Source: Castor canadensis (lineage: Eukaryota > Chordata > Mammalia > Rodentia > Castoridae). From it: a stretch of 64,000 nucleotides of DNA. Positions within the stretch are counted from its first letter, which is position 1, and every line of letters starts with the position of its first letter. The notes beneath the pieces are model-generated. The model was not told the origin of the DNA and ran no database searches. It saw only the letters and a program-made list of their open reading frames with translations. The position numbers and the translations under genes were made by a program. The stretch is from assembly GCF_047511655.1 (NCBI RefSeq), contig NC_133389.1, positions 29,859,501 to 29,923,500 on the forward strand, read 5' to 3'. Of the stretch, positions 49,401-57,654 are shown in pieces.

Positions 49401-52400
49401 CTGTCACTTCCTCCCTGTTTTGTAACTCTTCAGTTTCATCATTTTAAATACTCTTCCAATGGTTGTGTGCATTTTTATTTCTTCTGTACAATCTTTGGTC
49501 TCATGTTTCGGACATGAAGCAATTCAGTGATGTCAGTTGCTGGCTTCTGTCCCATCCACGCTCCAGGCCTCAGGGCCATCTGGACTGTTTGCAGTCTGAT
49601 GCCATGTTGTCTTTCCCCAGAGCTCTGACATCCTCAGCACCATCGGCTATGACAGCATCATCCAGCATCTGAACAACGGCCGCAAGAACTGCAAAGAGTT
49701 CGAAGACTTCTTAAAAGAAAGGTAATGGCTGATGCTCTTGTCTCCCTGAAGACAGTAGGCCAGGATGCCCCCTGCAAGACTAGGAACAATTTGTTCTTTT
49801 TGGTTGTGCTTATCAGTTCTGAAGCTCTTGTGCTATAGGGTATGGCATGATCCCCAAGAAGTAAAGCCATCTCTGTCCAAGGTTCTTAGGAACCAGTTTG
49901 AGAGATAAGATTTATGAATGCAACAGCAAAATGTCGCTAATACACAAAATATATTGGGGGAGGGGGGCAGGGTGGAGAAATGACCCAAACAATGTATGCA
50001 CATGTGAGTAAATGAATTAAAAAAAACCCCAAAATATACTAAGTAGCATGGTATGAATAATACTGAAAGACCCCACAGGAGGAGTGGAAATTGTTGAGGA
50101 CTAGCAAGAAAAGTACCCCCAAAACAAGACAACAAAACAACACCAAAAAGGTGGGTGTGGCATCATGGAGAAGATCCTGGCATGGCCCTGGCAGGATGAG
50201 GCAGCTCTGATAGGTGTGGGGTTGGGGAGAATATGTTCCATGTCTTTCTCTTAGCTTCTGGTGTCACCAGCAGGTCATGGTGTGCCCTGCTTGCAGCTCT
50301 ATAACTCCCTCCATCATCACATGACTTTCTTTACATTGTCTTTTTTTGAACTCAGGGTCTCATACTTGCTAAGCAGGTGCTCTATTACTTGAGCCATTCT
50401 GCCAGTCCTTTTTTGTGTTGAGTATTTTCAAGACAGTTCTGGTGAACTATTTGTTCAGGTTGGCTTCGAACCATGGTCCTCCTGATCTCTGCCTCTTGAG
50501 TAGCTAGGATTATAGGAAATGAGCCACCAGCACCTGACTACACATTGTCTTCTTATAAGGACATCTGTCATGTTGGATGACATGGAGGGCGGCCTAACCA
50601 GGACGTCCTCATCTTAGCTAATTGCATCTGTACTGATCCTATTCCAAAAGAAGGTCACATTCTGAGATAATATGGACTAGGACTTCAATATGCTTGTTTT
50701 TTTAGTGGGGACAGAGCGTAACACCTCCCCAACAGAATGGGCTAGAAGCTGAGACCTCCAAGGGAAAAGGAACACCGGGATGAGTCAGATCCCTGTTCCC
50801 TCGTAACCAGCAATGAGATTCAACAAGGTATCTGTGTTCTCGTCAGTATGAGGAAGTCGTTGTGCTTGATTCTGTAAGATCCCTCTGAGCTAAAAACATG
50901 CATCTTCCCAAGGAATTCATAGTTTGGTTGACGTGCTAGGAGTGGCCTATACAGTGAAAGTGAGCAAAACCGCTAAGGATCAGGCTTTACGTCCATCTTC
51001 ATCTTAGGTGCCTACTCTGATCTGGAGGTTGCCTGAGCTCCAGGCTGGAGATCATCTCGGGCTGGTTTCAAACCTGATGGCAAAGGCTGCATCTGGTGAT
51101 GTTGGCCATGGGTTCCTGAAGGGGAACTGGCATGTGGAGTAACTCTTGGTCTGGAATTCAGTCAAGGGAGAGGTCAAAGTGAGCTGGGGTTCTCAAGGAG
51201 AGCTTGGTGAAGAAAGGGTGGCCAGCAAAATGCTGAGAGGAATAGTATCATTATTTGCAGGAAAATAGTTGGAACTGGAGAATATCATGAAAAAAGCCAT
51301 ACACAGAAAGATAACTATTTCGTGTTTTCTGTCATGTGTGGAAACTAAACAGGCATACAACAATAAAAAAGCCAGGCATGGTGGTATATCCCTATAATCC
51401 CTGCACTCAAGAAGCTGAGGGAGAAGAATCACAAGTTTGCAGTCAGTCTGGGATGCATAGTGAGACTCTGTCTCCAAAAAAAAAAGGGAAGACACTATCT
51501 CAAAAATATCCAACACAAAAAAGGGCTGGAGGAATGGCTCCAGTGGTAGAACATCTGCCTAGCAAGTGTGAGGTCCTGAGTTCAAACTCCAGTTCCGCTA
51601 AAAAACAAAACAAAAAGATGAGCTAAAAGCAGAAGAAGGGCTATTAAAGGAAGGGGAGGAGATTGGGGGGAGGGGGGAGAAAAGGGAGGGCAATAAAGGG
51701 CAGTAAGGAGGATGGAATTGATTAAAGCGTGATATATGCACATGTAGAGATGTCACAGTGAATTTATTTATTTGTCCAATTAATACAGTTAATTGGTTTA
51801 CATCTCTCTCTTCCACAGACTAATGCATTCGCTAGGCAGCCTTTATATTTCAGTCATCTCTGTTCTCTTAGCACCTAAAGCGAGACCTGGGACATTGTGG
51901 GTGTTCAGAACATGATAAATGGATGAGCAGATGTGGGGGAACACAGGGATGGATGGGAGGAGAGTGGACGAGGGGAAGGCCTCGCTAGACCTGGGTGATT
52001 TCTGAAAATTCCTTCCTTGGCTGCAGGCCCTGGGACCCATGGCTTCCTGTTTGCTGGGGATCCTGTCCCCACAGTGGTTCCAGTGGCTTCAGGAGGATGA
52101 GACTGCAGTTTCACTTCAGTAAAGCGCCTTCTTTTCTCCAGGCACCATTGTGCCTGCTGGATGTTATTGCTTACCATGTTCTCGGACTTTCCATGGGGAA
52201 CAGAGTCTACCTGTGGTTGTCTGAGAGTCAGAAAGTTAGACTAATGTCTTTTCCTGCAAACCACAAAAGACTCTCAAGCACTTTTAATGGGGAGATGTTG
52301 AAAGGATAAAATACATATTATATGCTTTTTAAAAAATGAAAATAGCCTTAATATCTTTTTGTATTTAAAATATTTAGTGTTTGGGGCTGGTGGAGTGGCT

Positions 52401-53452
52401 CAAGTGGTAGAGTGCCTGCCTAGCAAGTGTGAAGCCCTGAGTTCAAATCCCAGTGCTGCCAAAAAAAAATTAATGTTCATTGCAAAGTATCATAATTTAG
52501 ATATTACATGTATACAGTGAACAGGGGCTCAGAAAGGTAGAAATAGTTTCTGATGAGTTCAAGTGCATCTTTCCCCCGTCCCCCCCTTTTTTGAGACATG
52601 GTCTTAAAGCTGGGGTTGTAGCCGAAAGGCAGGATGCTTGCCTAGCGTGTACAAGGCCATGGGTTCGATCCCCAGCACTGCAAAATAAATAAATAATAGT
52701 TTTTGGTATTCCAAAAACTATTTGTGTGAGCTTGAGGCAGGGTCTCACCGTGTAGCACAGGCTAGCCTTGAATTTGAGATCCTCCTTCCTTAGCCTCCTT
52801 AGTGGTGAATTATGGGTGTATGCCACCATGCTTGGCTTCGATTCTTTTTTTTTTTTTAACATTCATTCCCATGAAAAGATCATTAATATCCAGCGTGACA
52901 GAGGATTCCTGGGAGTGGAAACTCTTAAACACTTGTGGTGTGAGTAAAAAGTGAGAAAGCATTTGGAGGGCAATTTGGTAATATTTTTCAAAATTTAAAC
53001 TGCATGACCTGTGAATCTGCTTTCTCAGAACTCTTAGCCTAACACTCCCAAGTGCCAGTGGATGTATGACCAATGTGCGGCTCTTCTCCTAATAATGAAA
53101 ACCTGGCAGCAAATCAGGAGAAGGTTTCACAAGGAAAACTGTGGATTCTGAGCACTGTGGATTTGTGTGAACTGATAAGACAAGTTCTACACAATGTATT
53201 ACTGGGTGAAAACAGAACAGCAGACAGTAGAGTGATCTCAATTAGGTAAACAGAAAAAGTTCTGTGTAAGTGTAGATGTGAGAGGTAGGTACGAATGCAG
53301 AGGAAGAGGATGGGAAAAGACACATACCAAACTCAGCAGTGACTACCCCTGGGGAGAGAAGTAGGGGTGGAGGGCTGGCGGAGTGGCTCAAGTGGTAGAG
53401 CACCTACCCAGCAAGTGTCAGGCTGTCAAGCCCTGAGTTCAAACCCCAGTAC

Positions 53453-53510
<58 letters not shown>

Positions 53511-56500
53511 GTAGTGGGGTTGGAGAAGAACATGGAGGGGACTTCCATGCTTTAGATCTTTTGCCTTTGTGTTGTTTGGATCTTTCAATGTATTCACTTA
53601 CTACTTGTAGAATTTTTTAAGACTCTGAAGAAAGAAAGTGGGGAAGTCAAGCCTAAGTCAACTTAACCTGATAGCATGCTTTGGATAATGCTGGGGCTGT
53701 GACAAACAGTGGAGACAGTGACAGCAAAGGAAACAGAGGATGGCAAAAGGAGGATATATTTGAAATGACTTTGAAGGAGGAACTCTGCAGAGTGGCAGAG
53801 CGTCCTATTGGGAAAGGTGGAGGATGGCTGGGCCTCACAGGTGCATCATGGTAGGTACACCTCTTACTCCACTTTAAAAACATGCTCAGCCAGGCTCAGT
53901 GGTATTTGCCTGTATAGTCCCACCTACCTGGGAGGCTGAGGCGAGAGGATCAGTTGAGGCCAGGAGTTCAAGGCCAGCCTTGGCAACATAGGGAAACTAT
54001 ACCTTAAAACAAACAAATAAACAAACACATGAACAAACAAACAACAGTTCAGCTTGGCTATGATGTCTGTGCTAGGGACTTCCAGCTGGAGAGCACCACC
54101 TTAGAGATGACAGTCACTGGTCTTATACTTGTTCTGCATTCTATAGGGAGAATCTTGCATTTTAGGGAATAATGATCTATCTGGACTTCTACAGTAAAGG
54201 GTCAGGTCTCCTTCAAGGGGAGGGCCATGCATGTATTAACTAAGAGTCAGTCCTAGGCAGGACTCATGACCCTCTTTTGTTCCCCTTAGGGCAGCGATCG
54301 AAGAGAAATATGGCAAAGATCTGCTCAGCCTCTCCAAGAAGAAGCCATGTGGACAGTCTGAGATCAAGTACGTGCCATGTATCTTTCTGGCATGTGTCTG
54401 TTTTGCCTAAGACTGCCCAGAGCCCCTACCTGTTCAGCGGATGGAGTTGACCTCTAGGTTGCACTGTGTTGGGAGAAAAAATTTTTTCAATTTTTTCCCT
54501 AAATTTATGACAGTAAAATTCTTTCAGTAGCCATAAAGAAGGCAAAAATGGGCCGTGAAGCTATAACTCATTAATATTTCTATTTTCCTTGAAGCCTTTA
54601 TATGTATATATTTTCATAAGTAGGATTATATCTCATTTAATTTTACACTAGAAATTTAATAGAGGGCCAGGGGAATGGCTCAAGTGGTAGAGCATGTACC
54701 TAGCAAGCATATAGGCCCTGAATTCAAACCCAAGTACCACCAAAACAAAAAATTCTTTAATCCATATTGAATTGATTTACCAGGTGCCAGGGAATCACAC
54801 CTGTAATTCTAGATGCTCAGGAAGCAGAAATCAGGAGGATCATGGTTCGAAGGCAGCCTGGGCAAAAAATTCATGTGACTGTACTTGAAAACACCCATCA
54901 CAAAAAAGGACTGGTGGAGTGGCTCAAGGTGTAGACCCTGAGTTCAAACCCTAATACTGCAAAAAAAAAAAAAGAAATTTAATAGAAGGGCTTTTTGTTA
55001 TTAATATATTTATAAACTAGTATATTTTAAATAAAAATGTTTATAAAATAATGCATAAAATATAAAATTATATATTTATGTATTTTATGGTTTGTAATAG
55101 CCATGAGAGAGAGTCTTTGTACCAGACTATAGTTCTCATACCAATGTGAGGTTCCTGTACCATAATAATTTATTCTTTAACCATTCATTGAATTCTGCAT
55201 CCTCAGAAATGACGAGAATGTGGTAGTTACTTTAGGAACAGTTTCCCTCGTGTATAGGGTTGGCTTCGTATAGGAGCCCATACTTTGAAGGGTTTCATAT
55301 GTTAAGTTGGTGGACTTTTTTTTTTTTTTGGTGGTATTGCAGTTTGAACTCAGGGCTTTACATTTGCAAAGCAGGCACTCTACCACTTGAGCCATGGCTC
55401 TGGTTCATTTTACTCTGGTTATTTTGGAGATGGGATCTGGCCTTGAAACATGATCCTGCTGATCTCAGCCTCCCAAGTAGCTAGTATTACAGGCCTGAGC
55501 CATCAGCACCTGACTAAGTTGGGGGACTTTAAGAAACAAGATGAAGCTGGGCACCTGTGACTCATGCCTGTAATCCCAGGATTAAGGTTCAAGGCCAGTG
55601 CTGGGCGAATTGTTCACAAGACCCTAACTCAAAAATACCCAACACAGAAAAGGGCTGGTGGAGTGGCTCAAATAGTAGAGTGCATGTCTAGCAAGCGTGA
55701 GGCCCTGAGTTCAAACCCCAGTTATCCCCAACCCCCTGGAAAAAGAAAGAAGATGGAACAAAAATATTGGATGGTAATAACAGATAACTTGCTGGGAAGG
55801 ATAATCAGTATTAAAGCATTCTTGGGCATTTCATTGTTTAGGATAAAAGCAAAATATTATCTTTAGACTTTGAGTAAACTTATTAGGGGATTCTTTCCCT
55901 GTCAAGCCTGCAGATGAGAATGCAGCCTGTGAGTCTATTACCATAGAATCCAGCTAAACCATGCCCAGATTGCTAATCCACCCATACTGTGAAATAATAG
56001 GTGTGCATATTGGATGCCACTAAGCTTGTTATTCATTAACCGAAAAACTAATGCACTATACGTTGTTTACTGTCTCCTCTTTTATGCTCTGAGGTTTGGG
56101 ATGATGTCTGTCTTGTACCATTGAATCTCTGACATTGGACACAATCCCTGACCCCTAGTGTCCAGTCAATAAGTATACGATGATTGATTGAATAAATGAA
56201 GAAAGAGGCATCCATAGCTAGGGTTTGAACTCTTCCTTTATTGCCTCGTTTTCATATTTCTAATTGCCATACTTTGAAGAATAACTGATATTCTTATGAG
56301 AAAGGGGCCATAATTCTTGCATTATCATCAGGGAAAATGAAGCATGAAGAGTTTTGGCCTCTTTCCCTACTCAGGTGACCGTGAAGAACTGCTTATGCCT
56401 GGGTTTGAGGAAATTGGATTTACTGTCTTCTTAAGCTCACAGGCAAAGATGAATCTGTAGGCTCTTAAATTAAGATACAGGCAGAGAGACCTATGTAAAA

Positions 56501-57614
56501 GCATTATGATAGGATTGTGATTTCCAGAACTAAAATTATATATGTGTTTGGTTTCCAGCACCCTGAAGCGGGCCCTTGAAGTCTTCAAACAGCGTAAGTT
56601 ATTTTTTAAAAACTGTATTTGCTGTCCTTGGTAAATTCTGTCTGTCATAAAGTCAAGTTTTAGTGTAAATAGAAAATTCATATTGGGTGAAATTAAATAA
56701 CAAAAAAACCAACTAGCTGAAATGAGCAGAGGATCCTTCATACCTGGGCATCGTGACATGCTTCTGGCTTTCTTAGAGCAGTGCTCTAAGCCGGATGGAG
56801 GGCTTGTTTATTAACACAGATTCCTGGGCCCATCCTGAATTTCCAACTCAGGAAGTTTGGGGTGAGGCCTGAGAGCCTGCATGTCTCTCCAGTTCCCAAT
56901 TGAGGCTAAGGTCACTGGTGCAGGGACCACACTGGGATTGGCACCCTTCGAGGTTGTCCATGCTGTTCATTCTACAATGCTTTTCTTTTGGTGGTACAGG
57001 GACTCATGCATGCTAGGCAGGCGCTCTACCACTTGAGCCACTCCACCAGCCCATCTCCTTAATTCTTATTTATTCTTTTTCCCCCAGAGTCAGGATGCTA
57101 TATCCTAGAAAAGACAGGGTCCCTTCTCCATTTTTCTCCTTCATCCTCTTAGGAAGAGATCCCCCGTGGGAGGGAGTTTCCTCATTGTTGGACTTTTTTT
57201 CTTATTTTGCATGGGTATTCTAAATTTATCATGCTTTTCAAGAGTGATAAAGGCTGATTCGGGAAGGAAACAGAGGCTGGGGTTCACGTTTGTAATCCTA
57301 GCTACTCAGGCGGCAGAGATCAGGAGGATCATGGTTTGAAGCCAGCCCAAGGCAAATAGTTCATGAGACCCTATCTCGAAAAAAACCCAATACAAAGGGC
57401 TTGTAGAATGGCAAAGAAAGCAGTAGAGTGACTGCCTAGCAAGCCTAACAAGTGTAAGGTCCTGAGTTCAAATGCCAGTACTGCCAAAAAAAAAAAAAGA
57501 AAGAAAGGAAACAGATGGTTTAGAAATGCCAAAATGGTCAGCAGGGCTGGTAGAGTGACTCAAGTGGAAGAGTGCCTGTCTAGCAAGCATGAAGCCTAGA
57601 GTTCAAATCCCAGT

Positions 57615-57654
<40 letters not shown>

